Shown one piece after another: positions 24,938 to 36,142 of a stretch of DNA of 64,000 bases. The DNA is from Paramarasmius palmivorus. Lineage: Eukaryota > Basidiomycota > Agaricomycetes > Agaricales > Marasmiaceae. Positions within the stretch are counted from its first letter, which is position 1. Each line of letters begins with the position of its first letter. The position numbers were made by a program, and so were the translations under genes. The stretch is taken from positions 1 to 64,000 of the forward strand of contig JAYKXP010000008.1 in NCBI GenBank assembly GCA_037176845.1, read 5' to 3'. The notes under the pieces are model-generated. The model searched no databases, was not told where the DNA came from, and saw nothing but the letters and a program-made list of their open reading frames with translations.

Positions 24938-25996
24938 ATGGTTGTCGCACATCCTCAACCTACATCTCCCCCAAAGAGAAGAAAACTCGCAGAAAAATGG
25001 CCAAAAACGCCTCCAAACCCACAAATCCTTCGACACTAGCAGATAGAGATGAAGATATGGAACGGTCCTGAAGCATCTACCTCCAATTCCATCACCGATA
25101 TCCCTGTATCTGCTCAGCAAGATGGCGACGACGATATTATGATCGACGTCGATGCACCTTCAATCCCTCAATCTTCAGAAATCCCAACACTTCCACCCTT
25201 GGCTGATGGCGGACAAGGGCCTCTAAAATCGGAGACAAGGCGTATACCCATTCCACCTCATCGGATGACACCATTGAAAAAAAGACTGGGTCAATATTTT
25301 TTTGGTCCCTTTGACGGAGATACTGGGGCTACAGGTCAGGATGAATGTGCAGCGGAGATGTGTAGAATGCCGGGTACGTTTACTTAGTTTGAATGACCTT
25401 TGTTGATCTAACGCTGAGGTTTTTTGTAGACGTCAAAGCATACGAAGGAGATAGGTGCGCTTCAGAAAGGTGCCGATTTCGTCAAGGCTTTCGCTTTGGG
25501 TTTCGATGTCAATGTATGGGTGCTCTCCTGCCATGGTACCGAAGTTTCCAGCTGATGTGAACATTAGGATGCCATCGCTTTACTACGGCTCGATGACCTG
25601 TATCTCGACTCTTTCGAGATCAAGGATGTAAAATCATTGCAGGGAGACCATCTTTCTCGAGCTATCGGTACGTCTAATTGGACTTGGTATATCGCATTTG
25701 GGTCTGATATGCCATGATGTAGGTCGAATTGCTGGGCAAGATGGTAAAACCAAGTTTACGATTGAGAACGCGAGCAGGACACGGATAGTTTTGGCTGATA
25801 CGTACGTGCACCATCCACTACATTGACCAATCCGTAACTCAGACGTTTCCACAGCAAAATACACATAATGGGCTCTTTCCAAAACATCAAGATAGCCAGA
25901 GATGCTATCGTGTCACTGATCCTTGGCTCTCCGCCTGGAAAAGTATACGCAGGCCTGAGAACGGTCAGCAGTCGTATGCGGCAACGTGCCCTATGA
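24938..25996 (+). CDS. PNO1: PNO1/Dim2, KH-domain 40S ribosome assembly factor
   Basis: PNO1 is an essential nuclear/cytoplasmic RNA-binding protein that recruits the Dim1 methylase and binds the 3' end of pre-18S rRNA. The ATG at 24938 begins [33 protein letters not shown] near 25.23-25.28 kb, [30 protein letters not shown] and [19 protein letters not shown] follow. The KH domain ends with [16 protein letters not shown] and [15 protein letters not shown], diagnostic of the family. It stops at 25996, after several introns. The frame is broken at least three times near 25277-25312, in A and T runs, and again in the N-terminal part near 25.0-25.05 kb. Because the gene is essential and normally single copy, sequence error is more likely than loss of function. 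It is a housekeeping gene lying inside the putative secondary-metabolite cluster. Confidence 0.92.
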
Positions 25997-26226
25997 ACAC
26001 CTAGATCTTCAGCGTGCTTGTATTATATACCTCCGATTAATCCATCGTGATCCGGATTGACCTTCAACAAAGACGACTAGATTTTGGATACAAAACAAGT
26101 ACTGGATACACTCAAAGCGAGAACTATACAACGATGACACAGAAAAGAAAAAACATTTCACTAGACTTTCGACTTCAGAGCACTGGATAAGGGATTAGCG
26201 TCGTCACCAAGGATCGAAATATTTTC

Positions 26227-28482
26227 TTACCCAGCGATGGCAGCCTCATCCACTGGCGGTTCCCTGCCGTCTCCGAGCATCACTCTGTAGCCCTCGCTGG
26301 GTACATCGTCGCACATGACGTGAATGAACCCGGGTCCAGGAGGGTATACACCATTATCAGGAGGCGCCATAATTTCCAGTTGATCACCCTTCCGCGATAC
26401 TACCAGCCAGACCATACGCATGTTCATGTGGTTTCCGTGGTAGGATTGCCATAATCAAGGAGAGCCGCTGGGAGATCCAATATAAGTTACCGATGTAGAC
26501 TTGATGTCACTCACCTTCAACCTTCGCGTCTGCTTTGCAATCGCCCAAAGAGACCCGTACCGGCTGTGCGTACCTCAGGAATTGATTGACTTTCAAGTTT
26601 ATAGGTGGGTCTCTGAGCAGTCATGTAAGGTGGGCTCAACCATTCGACTCTATACTCCGTGCCGTACGCGACTTCGCTGCGGTCGAGATTAGGATTGCTT
26701 CCAGCGATCATGATATCGCCTCGGGGTGTTAGAAGTCGCGACGCTGTGATAGAGACGGGGGATACTGCTTTCGGGGAGAGATTCTGAAGAGAACCGTTGG
26801 CCGACTGGTGCATGAGGGTTGTATAACACAGGTCTGAACACCGGATTGGCGGCGTTGGATGTTCCTACTTGATCTCGAACATTTCCGTAACCTGAGATAC
26901 CAGAGCCAGCGCCGTTGACAATCAAGACCTCGCCAGTTGGGAGAAGAACTGCATCGGGCATGAGTCGAGCTTCTGGCATATGTTCAATCTCCCATCCTTT
27001 CTTGATTCCTTCGTCGTCAAGAGACCATACGAGCACACTGAGTAGACGCGGGTTCCTGAGCAGAAATGTCGAAAGACGCTCTCTTGTCGTCAATAGCTGA
27101 GCCACCGCAGATGAGGACCTCTGGGGTATAGCCATTCGCGGGTGAGAGTGGGAGTAAAACGGCCGTCCCTGCCATCGGGTAAGAGACACGAACACCATTT
27201 GGCAGTCGAGGTAATCGCAGTTCGGTGTGAACTCTCCAATCATAGATCATCGCATCCTGATTAGCCGCCACGAAAACTCTTCCATCTGGAAGTGAAAACG
27301 CGTGAGGGAACAAGTTTGAACCAATCGTTTCATGAAGGAAGGGCATGTGTATGGGACTTCCGTTGGAGCCGTGAATCGCTTTCGGTGGGAAGTACTCGAT
27401 AGTAGGGTTGTTGACCGTAGCGTTGTTGATCCATCCGCCTCTCTTGGATCCGCCGATAATCATAGCGCTACCGTCCGAGATCCGTACCACAGTGTTATAC
27501 CAACGAGGACTCGCCATTCGGACACGGTCATGATTCTCGTAGAACTCGCATTGGCTGTCTTTGGAGTCGCAGTTTAGAATACGGATAGCTTGCAAACCAT
27601 TAATATCGCCAAAGTCTGCGGCCGAGGTGTGATCTTCCACGACGGGGTTACCACCGACATTGATGAGGGTGCCATTCCCGAGGTACGAGCTGCCCGCGCA
27701 GAAAGAATTGGATCGCAAACGGAGAGGGAAGACCTCATGTGTACGAAGGTTGTACTGAGCCGCCCAGGCAGGGTGGCCATCGATAGTGAGAGGATTGTGC
27801 TCGACCTTATCCACGATCAAGGCGTGGTCAGAGGAAACTATCATCAACTGCATCGCTGCCACGCCCGTTGAACCCTTCTGCGTGAGAGTCCATTCTGCCT
27901 TCCGTTTGGTAATCGAATGCGATGAAGTCGAGTCCCGATGAGGAAGGCGTATGCAAAGGAGTGACCACACAAGCATCGAGATCTAACAACATAGGTTTCT
28001 GCTTTGTCGACTGGTTGACTATTTTGACATGGTGTCGTCCTGCTCGTAGGCCGTCCACGACAAGGATACATTGCCCTGCGCGCTCGATAGGTGAAGGGTC
28101 CCAGTTGTTGATTGAGTCCACCAGAGACCCGTTGATATAAACTGTAGCAAGACCATGGCGATTATCTCGGCTACCATAACACTCGAGGCGTCTTCCATAG
28201 AAATGAAACGAGGCTGCTGCACCTGGCTGAACTGTAGCGTGCTTTGACGAGAACGAGTATTGTGGATTGAATGATTCGTGCCAGCCTCCTGAGTAGTGAA
28301 ATCATTGGCGAGCTCGAATCGATAGATTTGGTACCAGGAGCGACATAGTATGGAGTGAACTGGGCGGGTCGGATTGAGTCAGGTGTAGTGTGACCATTCC
28401 AAGCCGACTCTGCAGCTAAGGCGAGTTTGATTGTGAAAAGAATGAGAATTGAAATGAGCGAGGTTCTGCGCATCAAGGCCAT
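26227..28482 (-). CDS. Glyoxal oxidase-like copper radical oxidase with N-terminal module
   Basis: This is a secreted copper radical oxidase that turns aldehydes into acids with H2O2 release. ATG at 28482 (or 28473) gives a signal peptide (LISILILFTIKLALA); ATG 28536 would only lengthen it. Residues after about 40 form a module with SFHFYGRRLECYG and CILVVDGLRAGRHHVKIV, resembling a galactose-binding-like beta-sandwich. The oxidase domain starts with WTLTQKGSTGVAAMQL. The Cys of the Tyr-Cys cofactor is in NSFCAGSSYLGNG, its Tyr in RWYNTVVRISDGS, and the Tyr-His pair in RLYHSVAT; YHGNHMNMR probably supplies the last His. It stops at 26227. Frame jumps at about 27.9 kb, 27011-27030, 26727-26740 and 26.45 kb look like one-base errors. 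It may act in lignocellulose decay or in oxidising a cluster intermediate. Confidence 0.88.
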
Positions 28483-28753
28483 TGATGCCGGCCAAGGGAC
28501 CAAGGTGACGGTAGGTGAAAAGAGGTGTCGTGACATGTGACACGTTCGCGTCTTTCTTTTCTACTCGTCATCATCTCTAGCCAAGTCAAAGTACGAGTCC
28601 TCGAATGTCCGTCAATATTCAATATTGTGCGATAATTTAACAGTGTGGTATGTAATAATTATCTATGTACTCGATATTTAAAGTAAAAATCTACAAATGA
28701 AGGACGTTAAATCTTTGATTTCCAGGAAGGGTGTTGGCTAAAAGAAGCCACAT

Positions 28754-29810
28754 CTAGCAATCCTGGTGAGCTTCATGACCTCTATGAGCAAGCTCTGGTA
28801 CTCACATTGTAATAGCGATAAGACCCCTCGTCACTGAGAACGTCTCGCTTCATATAGTACCGCATACCAACGAAGGTACCTGCAAGCACAAATACAGCTC
28901 CGCAAATCGGACCCAAGCCCCAGAAAAACGACAATGCGATAGACCATCCAATGAGCATCGTCAATATATACACTCGAGAACCTTCAGGGTACACGATTGG
29001 TAGGGTGCGTCTTCCCGACTGTTTGTCGCCTTCAACGTCTGCAAAGTCTTGCGCGTGGATTGTAGTGAAAATCAATGCACCACTAAGGATGATTGCTTGA
29101 ATCGACGTCATGTCCAGAGTAAAGTTTGGAGCTGATTGATTTCTTATTAGGCTTTGAAACAGAAGGTATTGGGATACTTACAGGCAATAAGCGTTGCCCC
29201 GTCTCGAATGTCGTATATCCTCCAATATTACAGACATTCTTTAGGATTGGATCATGACTCAGACCGCAATCATCATGGACGAACTCGACCAATGCCAGCG
29301 CCAGGCTGACATACATGACTTTGGGATCGATCCAGTACGAAAAGGCGAGGTTAAGCACCACAAGGCACCATCTCAGTGCCCTTGCTTGGGACTCCGTAAC
29401 ACGTTTTGCCGGTAAAGGACGCCACGGTTTGTTGATGATATCCTCGTTAGCGCTGTCCTTCTGGTTTGACACGTTTGCCTGTAGCAGATGTGTCCAAACC
29501 CATACGAGCATGAGGAGCCATTTGTCGAACGACGAGATAGGTCCAGTGACGGTTCCAAAGGTAGTCTATGGCATCAAGACCGTATTAGAGGTGATCCTGA
29601 AGAGGTGGATAGGCTACTCACAGCAGGAAAGAAAATTGTCTTCCAGTCCGAACGAGTGAAGAGGAATAGAGTGTGAATGTGATATACAAAGGCCCTGAAT
29701 ACAGCAACGGCAGTTAAGCTGTCTAACTGTTTCCTGATCTCGTGTACGCTCAATAGCGAGTACACGATGTCCGCCAGGTACGAAGGCTTCTGTTGTCGAC
29801 GCTGATTCAT
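28754..29810 (-). CDS. UbiA-family membrane prenyltransferase/terpene cyclase
   Basis: This is an integral membrane enzyme of the UbiA superfamily, which joins isoprenoid diphosphates to acceptors or, in some fungi, cyclises farnesyl diphosphate. I chose ATG 29810 (MNQRRQQKPSYLADIV) because it opens the frame that continues into the conserved part; upstream ATGs at 29951 and 30018 would need another intron. The first Asp-rich region appears as NQKDSANEDIINKPWRPLP near 29.43 kb. The second, DFADVEGDKQSGRRTLP, is near 29.0 kb, and both retain metal-binding acidic residues. Multiple hydrophobic helices follow. The gene ends at about 28754 after a final small exon. It is about 320 residues, normal for the family. 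Its closeness to a TRI5-type synthase suggests meroterpenoid or terpene chemistry. The product cannot be predicted. Confidence 0.85.
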
Positions 29811-30687
29811 CTCAAAGAAATATTGAACAGATGAAAAGAAGAAGAAGAAGGTCAAGAACGGGAGAAGTGGCAATCCAAGTCGGTGATGGATGTGAAATAT
29901 AATACCATGTAGGCAAACTCTGCACTACGCCATTGGGATTTACCGCCGACATACGTCTATCGTTGAACGGCGCGGCGCGGACCCTCCAGGATCCAGAGTC
30001 CTCTCCGATGGACGACAAGTATCCGGATTCTGGAGCACACCGCTTTCCGTTCCGTGTGCTCGCGCGTTAGAGTTTGTGCTTTCCAAAAACAGATATTGAA
30101 TACATTTATTGTGCGCCTTGTAAGTAGCATCAATTATCAGTCACCAAGGTTTCGCCGACTTCAACAACAATTCCACACCCAGATCTTAGTTCTTCGTATT
30201 CTGCTCTAACAGATTGCCACTGAGAGATGTCGTAAGCATGCTGGATTTACGTGGTTCCAGATGGGGATAATCTTTCGACTATTCAGCGGGCGCGGCAGAA
30301 ATGAACACTAATCATGCGGCAAGCTGCATTGAAGCTGCACATTCAGCGGCGAGCGTTTATGAAACTTGTCTCCATCACTCACCTCCATCGTCCTCTCCCT
30401 GATACTCGACTCGGAAGAAAGAAAGTAATTGAGTGTTCGGAAGGATGAGTCGAATAATGGGCGCTTGAAACATCGCTCCTTCCCTTTTCGGAAGGTTCGA
30501 GTTTTGATCGAGGACCACCATCAACATCGCCAAAAAATGGAAGAAGGCTCCTTGCCGCGCACACACCAGTATGCGATCAGATAGAAGCGACGGCGTCTTC
30601 GCTGAGCAATGACCATTCATTGCATCTATATATATTACCTTTCCCGTGCCACTAGGATCTTGCCTTCATTCCCCCATCATCCCCGTC
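29811..30687. promoter_or_regulatory. Divergent promoter region: UbiA and MFS genes
   Basis: The UbiA gene (minus) and the MFS gene (plus) diverge from this 0.88 kb stretch. A TATATATA-like run at about 30626-30634 is about 55 nt before the MFS start. No other gene is recognised in it. Confidence 0.5.
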
Positions 30688-32424
30688 ATGTCCAACGACA
30701 CAAAACCGGCTGATATTGAGAGCTTCAGCCTGGAAAAGGTCTCAGCAGCTTCGGACGTCTCATCGTGGTGGGATAAGGCGCCAGAGAACCCCTTGAACTG
30801 GCAACCAGGAGCAAAATGGGCTGTGATAGGTGCGTACGACGTTTTTCTCTTTCGCAAAGGCTCGTTCTTATACAGTTTTTTCGTTGACAGGTGCCTGTCG
30901 TTACAAGCCTTCGTATCGTAGGTATCCTTACTTCTTGTACATCGCCGCTGTTCTGAATATTCGCGTTATAGACCTATTGCGAGTTCTATAATGGGCCCTG
31001 CGCTACCTGACATTGGACAACACTACGGAATCGAGTCCGAGACCGTCACTGCACTTACCCTTTCCATATTCCTACTGGCATGGGTGGTTGGTCCTCTGTT
31101 CTTTGGACCCCTTAGCGAAGTATATGGTCGTCGTTGGATATTCATTGCCGCGAACGTATTCTTCCTTGCCTTCAACATTGCCTGCATCTTCGCGCCTTCT
31201 ACCGGCACCCTCATCGCATTCCGTTTTTTGGCAGGACTCGGTGCTTCTGTCCCCTATATCTACAGGAAGCTCTCTCGTCAGTGACATGTTCATTGAAGCA
31301 GAGCGTGCAGGCCCGACATCCGTGTCTTTCCTCGGAGGGTGTTGCTCGGTCCGCCCTTGGGCCCTGTTATGGGTGGCTACCTCACTCAGACTGTGGGCTT
31401 CAAGTACTGTTTCGTGGTTTCATCAGCACTTTGTGGCGCTGCTCTTGTAGTTGCCTTACTTTTCTTGAAAGAGACCTACGGACCTGTGATCAGGGAAAGA
31501 CTTTCTGCAGCCAATTCCGGATCGTCAGCTACCATCGATGCGCTCGCGACCAACGACGAGGCGCAAAAGCATCCCTCGAAGTTCTTGTTCCAGAGCTTCA
31601 TCAGGCCTTTCGAATTACTCGTCAAGAGTCATGTTGCTTTATTTTCAGCTTGTATGCAGCCATGTGAGTTCATACCTGGTGTTGGTTTCCCGTGACATGT
31701 AGCTGACAGGAGTCTTAGCATTTTTGGCATCCTGAATGCATTCTTCACGACATTCCCCATATTATTCGAAGATGAATACGGATTTAGCCCAGGGTCTACC
31801 GGACTCACCTACCTCGGTGGAGGATTGGGTGAATTGCTGTCTGCGATTATCATGGGCGGTATTGGAGCTTCTATCTATGCCAAGGTATGCATTTGAATTT
31901 CAATTTGCCGGAAGTTCCCCACTGAATCGGGACAGTTGTCTGCCGGCAACGGCGGAGTAGGAAAACCCGAATATCGAGTTCCAGCGATGTACCCTGCTGC
32001 GATCCTCGCACCTGGTGGGCTATTTTGGTATGGGTGGTCAGCACAAAACCACCTTCACTGGATTATGGTAAGCATGCTCTTCTGGGTTGCAACTTCAAGT
32101 GTTCGGTTAACACGCCTCGCTTTACAGCCGGTCCTCGGTTCCGCGATTTTCTGCTTCGGCATGATTGCCAGCTTGTTGCCTATCCAACTCTACTTCCTCG
32201 ACTCTTTCACATACGCAGCATCTGCGCTCGCAGCCACCTCCGCCCTCCGTTTCGCCTTTGGATTCGCGTTCCCCCTCTTTGTCCCTCACATGATCAGCGC
32301 GATGGGTTACGGTGGTACATACTCCTTCTTCGGAGGTATCTTGCTGCTCATTGGTGTACCGTTCCCGTTGTGGATCTTCTACAAGGGCGAGGAGATTAGG
32401 AAGAAGAGCTCATTGACGCACTGA
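30688..32424 (+). CDS. MFS drug/polyamine-type transporter (DHA1)
   Basis: This is a twelve-helix proton antiporter that probably exports the cluster product or a toxic metabolite. ATG 30688 is followed by an acidic cytosolic N-terminus and WWDKAPENPLNWQPGAKW, a fungal MFS signature just before the first helix. PLSEVYGRRWIF is the loop 2-3 motif (G-x-L-x-E-x-x-G-R). LGPPLGPVMGGYLTQ is the antiporter motif of helix 5. LFLKETYGPVI leads into the central cytoplasmic loop. The second half ends with MGYGGTYSFFGGILL and the stop at 32424. It is about 500 residues with several introns. Frame jumps near 31251-31260, 31336 and 31740-31790 look like one-base differences. Its place between the UbiA gene and the C2H2 gene fits cluster export. 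Confidence 0.9.
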
Positions 32425-32904
32425 GGTTTCGTCACGAATTGAGATGTTACAAGTATCATAGCGCCATTATTGGATGGGCTTTATACTCAATGTTAGATTA
32501 TGCATGGACCTCATAGTTAGTTTACGTGTCAGGTATACGAGCATACCTATAAATTATATACGACTGCACGGAATCCAAGATATTCAAAAGCTCCCTCCGC
32601 ATTCCTCAGCTCCCTCTGAGCCGAGTAGACTGTGGCTATTCGGCTTAACAAATAGGGACAATGTAGGCTTTCTTAACCCATGGGTCTAGTACCGATGGGA
32701 AAAGGTAGTCATCGCGAAATTTTTATTTGAGGAAGCTGGGAGGTCGCTCTTATGTTACTTGTCTCGGCGACACACTACAACTCACGCAGTAACTAACATA
32801 ACTCATTGGTCAATAAATAGACGGGAATAAATACGTTGTATGACTTGAGTTCTATCAATTGTCCTTGTCTGGTGTCCATGAATCATATACTTAATCGGTC
32901 GTGA
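32425..32904. other. Convergent 3' intergenic region
   Basis: AT-rich sequence lies between the ends of the MFS gene and the C2H2 gene. No gene is seen. Confidence 0.5.
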
Positions 32905-34088
32905 TCATTGGTCGTAAGTCATACTGACATCCGCGGTAGCGGCGTCGCAAATGGATTTATGTGTGTTGAGGAACTTTCTGTGATGAGAAGTATTGCGAGC
33001 AGCGTCTGCACGTCCATTGGCTGGGTTTTCTCCATGTTGTGTAACCTCGTGTCTCCATCGGTCATGTTGGCGCGAAAAGGATGCACCGCATCCGATGGTG
33101 CAATCGTGACTTTTCTTCTCTTTAGGCCGATGCGTCAACATATGAGCGTCTCGAGTATAGCTACTCGTGAAGACACGATTACAACTGGGTTTCTTACAGG
33201 GAAAGTTTCGTGGACGACGACGTGGACCTGGAGCTACTGTGCCGTCGTTCAACCCTGTTGCATCAGGTGAAGCAGCGGCTGGAGACGAGGATGATAGGTG
33301 GCTGTTCGGAGAACCACTACTTGGCATGTCTGGATCTTCCATGTCCGAGGAAGACCGGTAGCTCCAGAGATGAAGCTGAACCCCGCCTTGGCAATAGGAG
33401 AAGACAAGGGCAGAGAAACGTTGAATGAAGACGAAGATGGCCACGGGTCTTGCGCAGAGTTTGCGATCGGAAAGCTGTCCGAAATCGAACTATGGTCCGA
33501 GTCGAAGATAGAGAAGGTATTCAAGGGTTCTGAAGAAAGCATGAGCGTTGGGACATCTAAACTATGGTCAGTACATGAGCTGTTCAGTGGACACAAATAT
33601 CCATACTATTGTCTTGGGGCGTATTCGACATTGCGTCCCCCTGTTGGGACTGGAAATTGTTTCCTGATACATCTGTCGTTCGGAATCAGTACAAATGACA
33701 TCACCAAATTGACGAATTGCGCACTACTGAACATTTCTGCTCGTTCAAACTCCTTATACATTGATGGCTGTTGCGAGGACAGGAAAGCTGGCTGAGGGGA
33801 CATTACTGAAGGACAGGAATTTAATTTCGTTTGCACAGGAATATACAGTATCGGCCATCACCACTCACCAGCTGGGTCTCGATTGGAAATAGTAAGAGTG
33901 AGGCCAACACCATCCTCGACCGCCTCGAAATGAATGCATGATGCGAAAGAAGCGCTTCTTGGTACCGTCAGATCCATCAGCGGTAGCGATTTGAGTTCGA
34001 AGGAGGGCTTCATTGAAGGTTGATGGGGAGGTATGTGGATCATGAGTTCAAAGTTGTCCAAAACTTGTAATGGTAATGAGAAAGACAT
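32905..34088 (-). CDS. C2H2 zinc-finger transcription factor
   Basis: This is a nuclear DNA-binding protein, plausibly the cluster regulator. ATG 34088 opens MSFSLPLQVLDNFEL; an upstream in-frame ATG at 34097 is possible. The N-terminal two thirds is Ser/Pro-rich and acidic (STIFDSDHSSISDSF-like), as in activation domains, and is split by short introns near 33.85 and 33.6 kb. Near the C-terminus a basic stretch (PGPRRRPRNF) precedes finger 1, C-x4-C-x12-H-x3-H (CKKPSC to THRPKEK), and finger 2, C-x3-C-x12-H-x4-H (CTIGC to HEVTQH). The stop is at 32905. It is about 350 residues. One frame change around 33.36-33.44 kb joins the Ser-rich part to the finger part and may be an intron or an indel. 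It lies between the transporter and the terpene synthase, transcribed in the same direction as the synthase. Confidence 0.85.
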
Positions 34089-34864
34089 AGTGTGCAAGCC
34101 GGAGAAATAGACGCAAAATCAGAAAGAATGTGCGGCCTTTTCTATTGGATTATTAGTGAGAGACAGGGTGATTAATGGCTATGAGATGTCTGTAGGATGG
34201 CTATTTTGAATGCTATGTGACCATGCATAATTGCCGGTCGTATTTGCCGGTCCGCGAAACAAGTTGGACACGAGAGGATCGCATATCGGTCTTCTCGAAG
34301 CTAAAAGCCTGCAAACTTGTGAGCATTCGCACCAGTCAATCATCACCGTTGCTTTACCGTACGTTGGGAGGTTATGACCTGCGTTATATCTCACGTGTAT
34401 GTATACCTCTCTAACGATTTCCTAGAGTTCTAAGATGCCGTTAAAGACGAGAGGAGGATGAGGTGGCTGGTGGAGCAGACCAGTCCAAGACCAGTGCTCG
34501 GGTGGAGCCCGAGGTCTTGAAAGGAGTCTGAGACTGTCTAAGAGGGCGCGTCGACGCTCGTAAGCCGTTGATGGCCATTCGGGTCGGAATATGCGTTCAT
34601 GACAGGACGAAAAGAGGATGAGAAAGAGGATGACTCAACACCCAGGCTTGTCCACACGATCACGTGTGACGCGAGATACTTCCACGCGTGACTGCGCGTC
34701 TCGGACTAATTTTAAAGCAATCAAGCTCTGGTCATAAATTACATTGTTGGGGCTAGAGCCCAGGGGAAGGAATTTTAATTGAGGGTAATCAGTTCGCGTA
34801 TATACCCACAGAATAGTGCTCCAGTCATTGGTCCAAAATTCTCAGCAGCGTACTATGTCCAAGT
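34089..34864. promoter_or_regulatory. Upstream region of the C2H2 gene / 3' flank of terpene synthase
   Basis: This 0.78 kb has no recognised gene. It holds an imperfect hairpin at 34486-34519 and a CACGTG E-box at 34661-34666. Both could be control sites for the C2H2 gene that starts at 34088. Confidence 0.4.
34486..34519. repeat. Bulged hairpin in the C2H2 gene upstream region
   Basis: Outer arms 34486-34491 and 34514-34519 pair, as do inner arms 34497-34502 and 34508-34513, leaving a five-base bulge and a five-base loop. It could be a regulator site or chance. Confidence 0.4.
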
Positions 34865-36025
34865 TCAAAGCTTATCTCCCGACCGAAAGGCCGTCAGCGT
34901 TGCCTCATTGTAGCTCGACAATATCGCATTTCCCAGAAGGTAAGATCTCACTGAGACGGTACCTCTTCCCGGTGACATGAAATGCGCTGTCCAAGATCTT
35001 CAAAACTCGCGCAAGGATATTGGGCATTGGGGTACTTACATATAACCATTGATAAATTTCTTCCAGGCCACAAGTTCAGGCCCTTTCAATACCGAGCAAA
35101 TGCGGTCATGAATCCTCAATACTTGCTCTGCTGCATCCTGAAAAGTCTGTAGTTGGGATTGTCCTAGGATGAAAGCGCGATTGGAGATGTAATTTTGCGT
35201 TTCCCCAGCGAGAGATTCTTTGTAGAACCTGCGAAAGACCGATCAGCTTTAATGTGGTAGGATGTAGGTCGAGGACTTACGATAAAACATCGTTTGTCAG
35301 TTCAATAAGACGATTGGCGTCTCCAATAATTTGGATATATGAAGGCAACGGGGAACTACGTGGAAACACCATGAACGAGTAAGCTGAGGAAATTCCCGTC
35401 TTTCCACGCAGAAATTCGGGCCAGGAAGTTGCCATCTCGTGGGCTTTCATGGCCTGAATGCCTGCGTCTGCCTCCATTGCACAACCCGTGAGAAATTCCA
35501 TAGCAGAATTTACAATGGAGTTAGCAGGAATACCGTCCCAGAAATGATAGGCATCAACAAAGAGACGTCGAAATGCCGTCATGGTGTCGGAATTTAGGTC
35601 GTTCAACATCAACTTCTTCTGGAACGCCCCCAGAGTCGTGGGCGTGATGTGCGTCATGTCATCGAAGTAAATCGCGAACCTGTAAAAGATGAGGTTCAGA
35701 GACATTCAGGAAACTCAGGCACACATACACTGTGTACCGTGCGATGTAGACCTGAACCTCGTAGTCACATTCTGGGTATGCCATCTAGAGAACGACCAGT
35801 CAACAACATTCTGGAATCTATTTAGTCACTAACCAGGGCTAGGCCGACAGAGATTGTGCATGTTTTGTCGAACCACTCGGCGGGTCGTGGATGGTCTTGA
35901 AAGTAGATGTAGTCCTCGTTGAGAGCTTCCCGTACACGCCGGGTGTGCTCTGTCGACACTATAGGCAGGGAGTAGCCAATTTTCTCGAGAAAGATACAGA
36001 GGGTAGAGGCAATCTGGTTTTTCAT
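34865..36025 (-). CDS. TRI5-type (trichodiene synthase-like) sesquiterpene synthase
   Basis: This is a class I terpene cyclase acting on farnesyl diphosphate in the cytosol. The start at 36025 (MKNQIASTLCIFLEKIGY) is preferred over ATGs at 36073 and 36142 because a TATAAAA box lies only 56-62 nt upstream of it. The metal-binding motif reads YFDDMTH, giving DD but no Asp two to three residues further, unlike the usual D-D-x-x-D. The second motif NDVLSFYKE near 35.25 kb fits the consensus (N,D)D(L,I,V)x(S,T)xxxE and is split by an intron. WDGIPANSIVNSAMEFLTG is the family's central block. It stops at 34865. It is about 320 residues with four introns, slightly shorter than trichodiene synthase. 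The C-terminal Arg-Tyr pair is not obvious. Product unknown; it should not be assumed to be trichodiene. Confidence 0.88.
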
Positions 36026-36080
36026 GGTTGGAAGATGCGTGAGTTTGGGAGCACTGTAGTAAACAGTTGGCATTGGCCTG

Positions 36081-36087
36081 CTTTTAT
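36081..36087 (-). promoter_or_regulatory. TATA box of the terpene synthase gene
   Basis: TATAAAA on the minus strand lies about 56 nt before the chosen start, with a CCAAT-like element just downstream of it at about 36070-36074. Its position argues that ATG 36025 is used, since ATG 36073 would precede the expected transcription start. Confidence 0.6.
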
Positions 36088-36142
36088 AGTGGCTGAGCGC
36101 TGAACCTTGCGTGTGCTTACCTAGGAGGCAGATAACGGGCAT

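Noticed and set aside
24938..25996. PNO1 as a self-resistance gene of the cluster
   Set aside because: It is a normal essential housekeeping gene and no second copy can be seen here; position alone does not support a resistance role.
34865..36025. Calling the region a trichothecene toxin cluster
   Set aside because: Only the synthase family matches. The metal motif differs and no specific trichothecene acetyltransferase or TRI4-type enzyme could be identified.
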